Source: JALZOC01 sp035758845
GTDB taxonomy: Bacteria > Acidobacteriota > Vicinamibacteria > Vicinamibacterales > 2-12-FULL-66-21
NCBI GenBank assembly: GCA_035758845.1
Contig: DASTVZ010000012.1
Span: 1-64,000, forward strand
Direction: 5' to 3'
Length of the DNA: 64,000 nt
Below the pieces are notes generated by a model. It did not search any database. It was not told the DNA's origin and saw only the letters and a program-made list of their open reading frames with translations. Below are positions 9,360 to 16,561 of the stretch, piece after piece. The first letter of the stretch is position 1, and every line of letters starts with the position of its first letter. The position numbers and the translations under genes are program-made.

Positions 9360-10052
9360 TCACCCGTTCCGATATCGCATGAACGTCCGGATGGCGATGA
9401 ACCAATCGCGGGGCCCAATCTTCTTCCCTTCCTCGCGGCTGCGCGGCAGGTAACGAATCGGCACTTCCGTAAATCGCAATCCGCGATGCGCGAGCTTGGC
9501 GGTGATCTCGTGATCCAGCTCGAAACCGCTGGTCTGCAGTTCAATCGCAGCGAGGTGATGGCGGTGAAACAATTTGAGCGCGGTCACCGTGTCGGTCAGA
9601 TAGCGCCCGGTGAAAAGAAGAGCAATGAGGCTGAGGCTGCGTCCACCAAGGTACGCCCCGACTGATTGATTACTGTGGCGGCCGCGCCCGAGATATCGAC
9701 TGCCATAGACGACGTCGGCACTACCCGATAACAACGCGCGCAGCATCGGAACGTAGTCGTTCGGGTCGTACTCGAGGTCGGCGTCCTGGATAATCAGATA
9801 CTCGCCGGTGGCCATCGCAATGCCGGCCCGTACTGCTTTCCCCTTGCCACCATTGAGCGGCATTCGCTTCAACGTGACGCCCTGCACTGCGCCGGCGATG
9901 TCCGCGGTGCAATCCTTCGAACAATCGTCGACGACGATGATTTGTTTGTCGATACCGAGTTGGGCGAGATCGACCGCATTGATTTGTTCGAGCAGCGTGC
10001 CGATGAAGCGTTCCTCGTTGTACGCCGGGATGACGATCGACAGAGTGGACAT
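9360..10052 (-). CDS. GT2 family glycosyltransferase (DPM1-like)
   Basis: About 230 residues. SIVIPAYNEERFI opens the GT-A nucleotide-binding fold, VVDDCSKDCT follows, and IIQDADLEYDP carries the DxD metal-binding pair. DVVYGSRYLG and the GRYLTDTVTALKLF segment place it in the dolichyl-phosphate-mannose-synthase-like branch, which loads a sugar onto a polyprenyl phosphate. There is no C-terminal membrane tail. The start is set at 10052, one base after the stop of the upstream nucleotidyltransferase gene (TGAAATG); an ATG 18 bases earlier is possible. It is the last gene of a three-gene operon with the nucleotidyltransferase and the YvcK-GT2 fusion. Confidence 0.8.
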   Translation of the reverse strand: MSTLSIVIPAYNEERFIGTLLEQINAVDLAQLGIDKQIIVVDDCSKDCTADIAGAVQGVTLKRMPLNGGKGKAVRAGIAMATGEYLIIQDADLEYDPNDYVPMLRALLSGSADVVYGSRYLGRGRHSNQSVGAYLGGRSLSLIALLFTGRYLTDTVTALKLFHRHHLAAIELQTSGFELDHEITAKLAHRGLRFTEVPIRYLPRSREEGKKIGPRDWFIAIRTFMRYRNG

Positions 10053-10053
10053 T

Positions 10054-10866
10054 TCAGGGCTTCGAGCCATTGGCTTCTGGCTCTCGGCTGCTGGCTCCCG
10101 GATCAGGCACGGCCCGAAGATACTGTTCGACGCGTACCAAATCCTGGGGGGTATTGACCCCCACGGCCTCCATCGGATCTTCGGCCGAAAATGTCGTCAC
10201 GGTCTCGGTTCGCGACAGCCAGGGAATGAAAGGCAAAAAGTTTCGCTCCCCCGTTGCCCGGCCAAGCTCCACCTCCCGGGTATAGGCGGGCAGCCGATCG
10301 AAGTAGGTCTGGCGCGAGAGCGCAAACAGACCCATGTCGCTCTCGCCGATCTCGGGCATCGCATCTCCCTCGCGGCGATGGCGCACTCGAACGATGCGGC
10401 CGGTCGAATCGCGTTCGAGGTGGATATAGGGCGTGTGTTGCATGACGGTCGGCATCACCATCGCATCCTCCGAGGCCGATGCCGTGCGCTCAGCGAGGCG
10501 CTCGATGGTTCTCGGATGCACCGCGATCTGATCGCACCACGTGATCCACACACTCGAAGGCTCGGCTGTTTGCGCGACCGCACCGGCGAGCAAAATTGCG
10601 TCCAGCATTCCTGTTGGTTCTCTCTGTTGAACGCAACTGATGCGCTCGGCATCGATGCTGCCGTGGACATGCCGCCGGACCACATCCTCGGCCCCAGGGT
10701 TTACGACCAGCACGATGTGCCGAACCCACGCGCGATACAGATCCAGCAACCGCTCGAGCATCGACTTGCCGGCAACTTTGACCAGCACCTTCGGGATGTC
10801 GGCGCCGAGCCGCGAGCCGATGCCGGCCGCGGGAATGATCAGCAATCGGGAGCCAGTTCTAGTCAA
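10054..10866 (-). CDS. GlmU-like sugar nucleotidyltransferase
   Basis: About 270 residues forming an NTP-transferase fold: LIIPAAGIGSRLG with PKVL (nucleotide-binding signature), WCDQIAVHP (the Asp for metal binding) and PMEAVGVNTPQDL, which resembles the N-terminal pyrophosphorylase domain of GlmU. It probably activates a sugar-1-phosphate to an NDP-sugar. There is no left-handed beta-helix acetyltransferase domain. The start is TTG at 10866, because it overlaps the upstream TGA (TTGA) and the preceding codons only read antisense of the neighbour. The last 20 codons are encoded by a heptanucleotide repeat array (10071-10105), giving a low-complexity tail that probably is not part of the fold. 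Confidence 0.75.
   Translation of the reverse strand: MTRTGSRLLIIPAAGIGSRLGADIPKVLVKVAGKSMLERLLDLYRAWVRHIVLVVNPGAEDVVRRHVHGSIDAERISCVQQREPTGMLDAILLAGAVAQTAEPSSVWITWCDQIAVHPRTIERLAERTASASEDAMVMPTVMQHTPYIHLERDSTGRIVRVRHRREGDAMPEIGESDMGLFALSRQTYFDRLPAYTREVELGRATGERNFLPFIPWLSRTETVTTFSAEDPMEAVGVNTPQDLVRVEQYLRAVPDPGASSREPEANGSKP
10071..10105 (+). repeat. Heptanucleotide array, unit TGGCTTC-like (5 units)
   Basis: Five consecutive 7-base units: TGGCTTC, TGGCTCT, CGGCTGC, TGGCTCC, CGGATCA, with no phase slip. It lies inside the 3' end of the nucleotidyltransferase gene. Confidence 0.75.
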
Positions 10867-12923
10867 CGCGGCGATCGAACCGACGAGGAAGAAGGCTGCT
10901 CCGAAACACGCGGTGACGCTGTGTCTTCGGCATGCGCCCGGCGAACAGGGGCAAATCTGCGCCACACGATCGTCGCCAGCGCATGCAGGCCGTCGAGCGG
11001 ACTCGTGCGCTTGACCCGCTCAGGGGATATTGAAAAGAACTGGACGGGGATCTCGAGGATTTCCGCCTGGCGCCGCAGCAGCTCGGATAGCAGCTGATGA
11101 TTCGCCTGTTTGCTCGTCAAATCGATACCGGTATCCAAGGCATCGGACGCGCGTACGGCGCGAACAGCAGACAGCGTATCTGAAATGTAGCGCCCGTAGA
11201 AGAACAAATAGGCGAGGCTGAGGGCATGGCTCCCGGCATAGCTCACGGCTCCGAGCAGCACGTTCTTGCGATACCGGAGACGATACGACTCCTGAATGTC
11301 CCGCACCGACAGCCGACGGCTTCCCCAGACGGCATCGAGCCGCCCCATCGCAAGATGCGATGCCAGCGCGACGAGATCCTCGCCGCGATACATGCCTGAC
11401 GATTCGAAGAGCGCGACGTAATCGAAGCCTGCGCCCCTTGCCGCCGGCATGAAGCCTCTGTCTCCTGCGGTCAATCGCGTGACCGCAAACGGCAAGCTGG
11501 CGGTAAAGGTCGCATCCAGGGCGTCCGCCCCCGAGAAGAACACGGTCACGTCCATCGGGAGCCGCTCGATTCCGCCGCGCACCATCTCCAAAAGTGTCTG
11601 CACGACCTTGTTCGTGGATCCTGCATCGTGCAGCAGGACCGCGATTCGCTTCCGCCGCCCGGCGCTGACGATCGCGTCAAGAAATGGAGCGAGAACGCGC
11701 GCGGCATCGTGGCGTCCGGTGACACCGTCTTCGTAATTGCCGATACGAACGAGCCGAGGATCCTCGATCGAGTCAAGCGGTCCGAGCGGGACGTACGGGG
11801 TCGACACATCCGCGTGCCCGGGGTCGTTCAGGAGGTAGTGCGTGATCAGGCAGGGAGTTGGAAACGCAACCCGCCCCTTCTCCTTTAAGTAGTAAACCGC
11901 GCGATCGATGATATCGACGGCATTCCTGCCGGTGATCTCTGCGTCCGATTGGATGTTGGTGATCAGCAGTTTGATCGCCGACAGATTCGCCGCGATGATC
12001 GCGCTGAGCCCTGGCGTCAGGTATGACGGAAACAGACTGGAATGCTGTGTCCCTGGCGCGTAGATGATCAAGTCGGCCGCTGCGATCTTCTCGGTGAGAC
12101 GCGGATTCACGCGGGGAGAGACCGCATGCACCGCGAGTGCCCGCGACGCTGCGTCCGGCTTCCCCTCCATCTGCTGCCGGTCTGAATCCGATAAGGGCCG
12201 ATCGATCAGAAAAATGTCGCGGACGCGGTGAGGCCGCGCGGCATTCACGATCTCCTCTTCCGTCGCCAGTACATGTCCAGCGTCGTCCACACCCACGAGC
12301 CAGGCATTCGTGCCGTCCGTCACGTTCTCAATCAGGCCGATCGGCAGGCCGACGAGCGCCGTGTACTCATCAACGGCGCGGTTGAACCCCCGGTTTGACT
12401 GCAGGTATAAGCCCGCAAAGACGAGGTTCCCGAGGCTGCAGTCGGAGAAGTTGAACGGTTCGCCCGTTTCATCGAGGAGGTCGGTAAACTGCTTCAACGC
12501 CGCGGCAATGCGCGACCTGATCGAGCTGTCAATTCGATCGGCAAGCGATCGGATTTCCCGGGCTTCAACATTCCGATCGCCGGCGACCACAGCGAAGGCG
12601 TCCCGCGCCTCCGTCCTGGTGACACCCGCAGGGAATCGCCAGTCAAGCAGTTCGATCAGTGCCGGGGACGCAGTTCGAAGCTCACTCGCCAGCCGCGAGG
12701 CATTCTTCCGGAAGTCGGACGGTCCGAGACTGTCGCGGAGAAACCGCCGCACCTCTCCGGTCGATGCCCCATCGTCGTACCCGTTGATTGCAACCGTGAG
12801 TGAAATGCCGGGATTGGCGACGAGCTGGCGCGTGAGAACACCGGAACCCCGCCCGCCCGAGAAGAGGACCACCCTGAGCTGCCGCGCTTCGCGCCGCTCC
12901 GGGGTCGATGATGGCACGCGCAA
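10863..12923 (-). CDS. YvcK/CofD-like protein fused to a degenerate GT2 domain
   Basis: A 686-residue two-domain protein. Residues about 15-400 match the YvcK/CofD fold: FSGGRGSGVL glycine loop, YDDGASTG, FSDCSLGNLVFAG, and IIYAPGTQHSSLFPSYLTPG. YvcK proteins bind UDP-sugars and influence cell-wall metabolism; CofD transfers phospholactate. Residues about 415-680 resemble the neighbouring GT2 (DAVWGSRR, GRYISDTLSAVRAV), but the metal-binding DAD is replaced by ESS at residues 507-509, so this half may not catalyse. The start is uncertain between TTG at 12923 and GTG at 12917. It heads the operon with the nucleotidyltransferase and the GT2. Co-factor F420 synthesis is unlikely since no other F420 gene is nearby. 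Confidence 0.75.
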   Translation of the reverse strand: MRVPSSTPERREARQLRVVLFSGGRGSGVLTRQLVANPGISLTVAINGYDDGASTGEVRRFLRDSLGPSDFRKNASRLASELRTASPALIELLDWRFPAGVTRTEARDAFAVVAGDRNVEAREIRSLADRIDSSIRSRIAAALKQFTDLLDETGEPFNFSDCSLGNLVFAGLYLQSNRGFNRAVDEYTALVGLPIGLIENVTDGTNAWLVGVDDAGHVLATEEEIVNAARPHRVRDIFLIDRPLSDSDRQQMEGKPDAASRALAVHAVSPRVNPRLTEKIAAADLIIYAPGTQHSSLFPSYLTPGLSAIIAANLSAIKLLITNIQSDAEITGRNAVDIIDRAVYYLKEKGRVAFPTPCLITHYLLNDPGHADVSTPYVPLGPLDSIEDPRLVRIGNYEDGVTGRHDAARVLAPFLDAIVSAGRRKRIAVLLHDAGSTNKVVQTLLEMVRGGIERLPMDVTVFFSGADALDATFTASLPFAVTRLTAGDRGFMPAARGAGFDYVALFESSGMYRGEDLVALASHLAMGRLDAVWGSRRLSVRDIQESYRLRYRKNVLLGAVSYAGSHALSLAYLFFYGRYISDTLSAVRAVRASDALDTGIDLTSKQANHQLLSELLRRQAEILEIPVQFFSISPERVKRTSPLDGLHALATIVWRRFAPVRRAHAEDTASPRVSEQPSSSSVRSPR

Positions 12924-12938
12924 TTATCGCATGATCAC

Positions 12939-13075
12939 TCCGAGGGGCTTCGCCCCTCGGACTCCCCTTCACGCTCTCTTGCGAGCCGCTTCGCCGGCTC
13001 GCGCCGTTCGCGTGGCTCGCTCGCGGCGCTCGCTCGCGTCTTTTTTCGCGACGTCTTGCCTCGCACCGCACTAGA
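12939..13075 (-). repeat. GC-rich dispersed leader element, copy E
   Basis: On the minus strand the element runs from a GCGAGC-rich block (13075 down to about 12970) to a hairpin at 12961-12939 (10-bp stem, 3-base loop), followed by AGTGATC and the start of the YvcK-GT2 gene 16 bases later. The order is the same as in copies at 19123, 24321, 31390 and 41025, although the stem sequence differs (GAGGGGC instead of GTGGGG). Confidence 0.5.
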
Positions 13076-13087
13076 GGTCAAGCACAC

Positions 13088-13138
13088 GCAGCCAGCAGCC
13101 AGCAGCCAGCACAGCCAGCAGCCAGCAGCCAGCAGCCA
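13088..13138 (+). repeat. Heptanucleotide array, unit GCAGCCA (7 units)
   Basis: Three units at 13088-13108, a two-base insertion, then four units at 13111-13138. All but one unit are identical. No gene overlaps it. It is too short and spacer-free to be a CRISPR array. Confidence 0.85.
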
Positions 13139-13149
13139 AGGATTTTCTA

Positions 13150-13180
13150 TTGAAATTTCCGCAAACATGTGCATTAATAT
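13150..13180 (+). promoter_or_regulatory. Possible sigma-70 type promoter for 13219 gene
   Basis: TTGAAA at 13150-13155 and TTAATA at 13174-13179, separated by 18 bases, lie in an AT-rich island about 40 bases before the GTG start at 13219. This is inferred from sequence only. Confidence 0.4.
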
Positions 13181-13218
13181 CTAGGTAATTCGCTCCCCCG
13201 CACCGATACATCCAAGAA

Positions 13219-13737
13219 GTGAATTCCATCGCTCGAGCGGTCACGCCTAGGCGCGGACGGCCGCGAAAATTTGCCCGGCCGTCGCGCGCGGTCACCCTGA
13301 CGCTCCCGGAGGAAGTGATCGAGGCCCTGTCGAGGATCGATGCCGATCTCAGTCGCGCCGTGGTGCGCCTCGCACAGCCGGAGCTTGCGAAACGTCCACA
13401 TCCGTCGGCGGAACTTGCGACGTTCGGCCGCCGGGCCGTGATCGTCGTTAATTCCACGCGCACGCTCGAGCAGCGCACGGGGGTGGTGCTGGTGCCGTTA
13501 TCGGATGGACGCGCTCTAATCTCGTTCGACGAACCGCTCTCGATCGCGCAATTGGAACTTCGTCTTCAGGACGCCGTGGAAGATTCCCGGCTGTCCCGTG
13601 GCGACGCAGACATCTTCACCAGCGTCGGCCGGCTGCTGCGCGACGCCCGCCACGCACCCGACGTCGCGGTGCACCAGCGACACATCATCGTGCTGGAAAA
13701 AGTTTCGGCGCGAAAGAACGCACGCCGCAGGACGTGA
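13219..13737 (+). CDS. Hypothetical protein with basic N-terminus and ribbon-helix-helix-like segment
   Basis: A 172-residue protein from a GTG start. Residues 10-20 hold an AT-hook-like RRGRPRKF stretch, followed by SRAVTLTLPEEVIEALSRI, which looks like the strand and first helix of a ribbon-helix-helix DNA-binding unit. The rest (about 60-150) is a mixed alpha/beta domain with no recognised motif. It is therefore a candidate DNA-binding regulator. Its stop overlaps the leader of the LamG-like lipoprotein gene that starts 35 bases later, so it may control that gene. An AT-rich promoter-like island precedes it. Neither the target nor the family is established. Confidence 0.55.
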   Translation: MNSIARAVTPRRGRPRKFARPSRAVTLTLPEEVIEALSRIDADLSRAVVRLAQPELAKRPHPSAELATFGRRAVIVVNSTRTLEQRTGVVLVPLSDGRALISFDEPLSIAQLELRLQDAVEDSRLSRGDADIFTSVGRLLRDARHAPDVAVHQRHIIVLEKVSARKNARRRT

Positions 13738-13772
13738 TACCTCGGCTCGTCAAATTTCAGGAGGACGCAATC

Positions 13773-14903
13773 TTGACCCGATCGAAATTCGTTACGTTTG
13801 TTACGGTGGTGCTGGCGGCTGCGACATACGGCGCATGTGGGGGTGATTCGCAGCCGACAAGGCCGACGCCAGTCGCGAATGTCACCGCCCCGGCGCTCGA
13901 TGCGCCTGGAAGCGATGAGCAACTCGACACGCTTCGTCCGACGCTCGTCGTTCGCAACGCGACCGCCGACCAGACGGGCGCACGCATGTACGAGTTTCAG
14001 ATCTCCGACAACACCGGATTCACTGCGTCGACCTCGGGAGTTCCTGGCCTGGCGTCGACCGTCGGTAAGGTTGGCGTTCCGGAGGGCGCGAACGGCAAGA
14101 CCAGTTTCACCGTCGAAACGGATCTTCAACCGACGACGCTCTTCTACTGGCGTGCGCGTGCCGTGCAGGGTTCCTCGACTGGTCCGTGGTCAGCGACCGG
14201 AACGTTTCGATCGAAGCTGGTTGGCTTCCTCCGCGCCGGCGAGTTGTACGACCCGCTGATTCACGGTGAAACCGTTGGCCAACTAATCGGCTCCACGACA
14301 TTCATTCCCGGCAAGGGACTGCAGTTGAACAACGGGCAGAGCTACGTGAAGTACCTTTTGCCGCAGACGATCACGAGTGGCGAGTTCTCGATGGACATCG
14401 AAGGACTTCGTGCGAATGCGCCCGGCGACAAGGCCAAGGTGATGGGCATGCAGGAAGGACAGGACGACTTCATCACCAACCGCTATCGCGTCGACATTCA
14501 ATATCGTGGGACGGCGGGATTCCCTCCGAACGCGATCACCTTCAGAGCGTTGTATGGCTCGGGCGACGATCTGGATTTGAGATTTGAACCGGCCACGGCG
14601 ACGCGGCTCGCGTCTGTGTTCCTCCTCAATCCCACGACGACGTATCACTGGAAGACGACGTGGGGGCCCGAGTTCCGGGTTGTGGTTCGTGAAGGCGGGA
14701 TCGCTGGGAATACGATCTATAACCAGGGTATGCCAACCAAAGGCAGCTACGCCCCCAATCCGCACTACGCCTACCTTGGTGCGCCGGTCGGGCGAAGCGG
14801 GACCGAATCGGCGTCGATTGCCGGCACGATCTATCGCAATGTGTGGCTGTCAAACCGTCCGCGTCCGGCTTCACTTGGAAGCGCTCTGAGAGGCCGGTTT
14901 TAG
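13773..14903 (+). CDS. LamG-like lipoprotein with FnIII-like module
   Basis: About 376 residues. The TTG at 13773 is chosen because AGGAGG stands eight bases before it and because it begins a proper signal peptide ending TYGACGG (weak lipobox). Residues about 25-150 look like one FnIII-type module (TLRPTLVVRNA, YEFQISDN, TLFYWRARAV). Residues about 160-376 match the truncated protein at the window start along their whole length, with GEFSMDI, DKAKVMGMQEG, PHYAYLGAPVGR and IYRNVW. Two such paralogues within 14 kb, both beside glycan genes, suggest a family of secreted binding proteins. No catalytic site is visible. Confidence 0.75.
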   Translation: MTRSKFVTFVTVVLAAATYGACGGDSQPTRPTPVANVTAPALDAPGSDEQLDTLRPTLVVRNATADQTGARMYEFQISDNTGFTASTSGVPGLASTVGKVGVPEGANGKTSFTVETDLQPTTLFYWRARAVQGSSTGPWSATGTFRSKLVGFLRAGELYDPLIHGETVGQLIGSTTFIPGKGLQLNNGQSYVKYLLPQTITSGEFSMDIEGLRANAPGDKAKVMGMQEGQDDFITNRYRVDIQYRGTAGFPPNAITFRALYGSGDDLDLRFEPATATRLASVFLLNPTTTYHWKTTWGPEFRVVVREGGIAGNTIYNQGMPTKGSYAPNPHYAYLGAPVGRSGTESASIAGTIYRNVWLSNRPRPASLGSALRGRF

Positions 14904-14906
14904 CGC

Positions 14907-15890
14907 TTACGCTTCGACCACTTCGTCTTCACGGGATCGCTCCGACTCGAGCACGTCGCGGATGACGTAAATCGGTTTGTCCTGCGACTCGTGATAGGTG
15001 CGCGCCTGCATTTCAGCGAGGAGGCCAAGCGTCACCAACTGGACGCCGGTGAAGATCAACAGAATGCCGAAGAGGAGCAGCGGACGATTGCCAATGCCTT
15101 CGTGGCCAAAGAACTTGACCCACGCGAGCCAGGCGCAAACGGCCGCGCCGAGACTGCCCATCGCCATCCCGAGCAGTCCGAAGATGTGGAGCGGCCGGGT
15201 CGAGTAGCTGATCAGGAACTTGACGGTCAGTAGATCGAGGATGACGCGAATCGTGCGTGAGATGCCGTACTTCGACGTCCCATGCTGGCGGGCACGATGA
15301 TTGACGACCTTCTCGTCGATCGTCACGCCCATCTCGCTTGCAATCGCCGGCAGGAACCGATGCATCTCGCCGTACAACTTCAGCGGCTTCACGACCTCGG
15401 CGCGAAACACCTTTAGCGAACAGCCATAGTCGTGAAGTTTCACGCCCGTCGAGAACGAAATGATTGCGTTGGCAATCATCGATGGCAGCCGGCGGCTGAA
15501 AAACGGATCCTTCCGATTCTGCCGCCACCCGGCGACGATGTCCGAGCCCCGCTCCTCCAGCAGTTTGATCATCGCCGGAATGTCGCGCGGATCGTTCTGC
15601 AGGTCGCCGTCAGAGGTGACGATGTAGCGACCACGCGCGTGCGCGAACCCGGCGGCAAACGCGGCGGTTTGACCAAAATTTCGCCGGAAGCGGATCACTC
15701 GGAGTCTCGGGTCCGTGCGATGTATCGCCGCCAGCCTCGGAAACGTGTCGTCAGTGCTGCCGTCGTCTATGGCGAGGATTTCGTAGGGCCGGCCGAACGA
15801 GCGGAGTACGTCGGTGAGCTCCCTGTGAAGCTCCACCACGTTTGGCGCTTCGTTCCGCATTGGAATGACAACGGAGATCTCCGGTCTCAT
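14907..15890 (-). CDS. GT2 glycosyltransferase with C-terminal membrane anchor (DPM/ArnC-like)
   Basis: A 327-residue protein: EISVVIPMRNEAPNV and LAIDDGSTDDT open the GT-A fold, TSDGDLQNDP carries the DxD motif, and IVAGWRQNRKDPFFSR is typical of the ArnC/GtrB branch. Two membrane spans follow at about 230-255 and 270-290. Such enzymes transfer a sugar from an NDP donor to undecaprenyl phosphate at the inner face of the membrane, giving the donor used by GT-C enzymes such as those encoded nearby. It lies 18 bases after the DedA gene, so the two probably form one transcript. Confidence 0.85.
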   Translation of the reverse strand: MRPEISVVIPMRNEAPNVVELHRELTDVLRSFGRPYEILAIDDGSTDDTFPRLAAIHRTDPRLRVIRFRRNFGQTAAFAAGFAHARGRYIVTSDGDLQNDPRDIPAMIKLLEERGSDIVAGWRQNRKDPFFSRRLPSMIANAIISFSTGVKLHDYGCSLKVFRAEVVKPLKLYGEMHRFLPAIASEMGVTIDEKVVNHRARQHGTSKYGISRTIRVILDLLTVKFLISYSTRPLHIFGLLGMAMGSLGAAVCAWLAWVKFFGHEGIGNRPLLLFGILLIFTGVQLVTLGLLAEMQARTYHESQDKPIYVIRDVLESERSREDEVVEA

Positions 15891-15908
15891 ATGGGGGTAA
15901 ACGGCTCA

Positions 15909-16514
15909 TTATACAGGGTTTTCTGGCCTGGCCTTCCTCGACTTCCACCAGATCCACCCAACGCCACCTATAAGAGCCAAGCCAGCGACGACCAGGGAAA
16001 CGACCTGCGCGTTGTTCTTCAGAAACTCCGCGGCACGTTCGCCATACCAGTACGCCAACAGGCCTTCGCCGAAGTATCGTGCGCCGCGGCCGAGCGCGAC
16101 GGCCCACAGGAAATCGATCGGCGGCACCTTGGCGATGCCGGCAATCAACACGAAGGGCTTGAACGGTATCGGCGGCGGTAAGAGCGACGGAACGATCACC
16201 GCGAGCAAGCCATGCTTCTGGAAGAGTTCGAGCGCCCTGTCGATGTGCCGCTCGTGGAACTTCTTTCGAACGAACCTCTCCCCTCCCCTGAGCCCGACGT
16301 AATACAAAAGGAAGCATCCAGCAATGGACCCGAGCGTTGCGAGCGTCGCGTAGTAAATCAGCCGCTCTTTATGATGCGTGACATTGATGACGATCAGGAG
16401 ATCGACGACTTCGGGAAAGGAGAGGAATGACGAATCGAGAACAGCAATGAGGAACAGCCCTGGCCCGCCAAGTGCCAGCGCGAAGCCCTGCACCCAGCTG
16501 ACCAAGCGCTCCAT
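15909..16514 (-). CDS. DedA/VTT family membrane protein (YqaA-like)
   Basis: A 201-residue protein with about four membrane segments. The central FVRKKFHERHIDRALELFQKHG and LPPPIPFKPFVLIAGIAKVP segments match the DedA/SNARE-associated (VTT) domain. DedA proteins take part in lipid-carrier translocation (including undecaprenyl phosphate recycling in other species) and membrane homeostasis. It is placed just before a polyprenyl-phosphate GT2, which fits a lipid-carrier role, but that is inference from context. Confidence 0.8.
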   Translation of the reverse strand: MERLVSWVQGFALALGGPGLFLIAVLDSSFLSFPEVVDLLIVINVTHHKERLIYYATLATLGSIAGCFLLYYVGLRGGERFVRKKFHERHIDRALELFQKHGLLAVIVPSLLPPPIPFKPFVLIAGIAKVPPIDFLWAVALGRGARYFGEGLLAYWYGERAAEFLKNNAQVVSLVVAGLALIGGVGWIWWKSRKARPENPV

Positions 16515-16561
16515 GCCTGTGAGTGTAGACTAATACCGCCCTGTTCACTACGCGCGTTGCC

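Noticed and set aside
10863..12923. Role in F420 cofactor synthesis as CofD
   Set aside because: No other F420 gene is in the window. The context is sugar activation and transfer, and the glycine loop fits YvcK at least as well.
12913..12930. Sigma-54 promoter (TGGCAC word)
   Set aside because: The -12 element TTGC is not at the required spacing; no other -24/-12 pair was recognised in the window.
13088..13138. CRISPR-like array
   Set aside because: Seven-base units stand without spacers and no cas gene is near; it is a simple tandem array.
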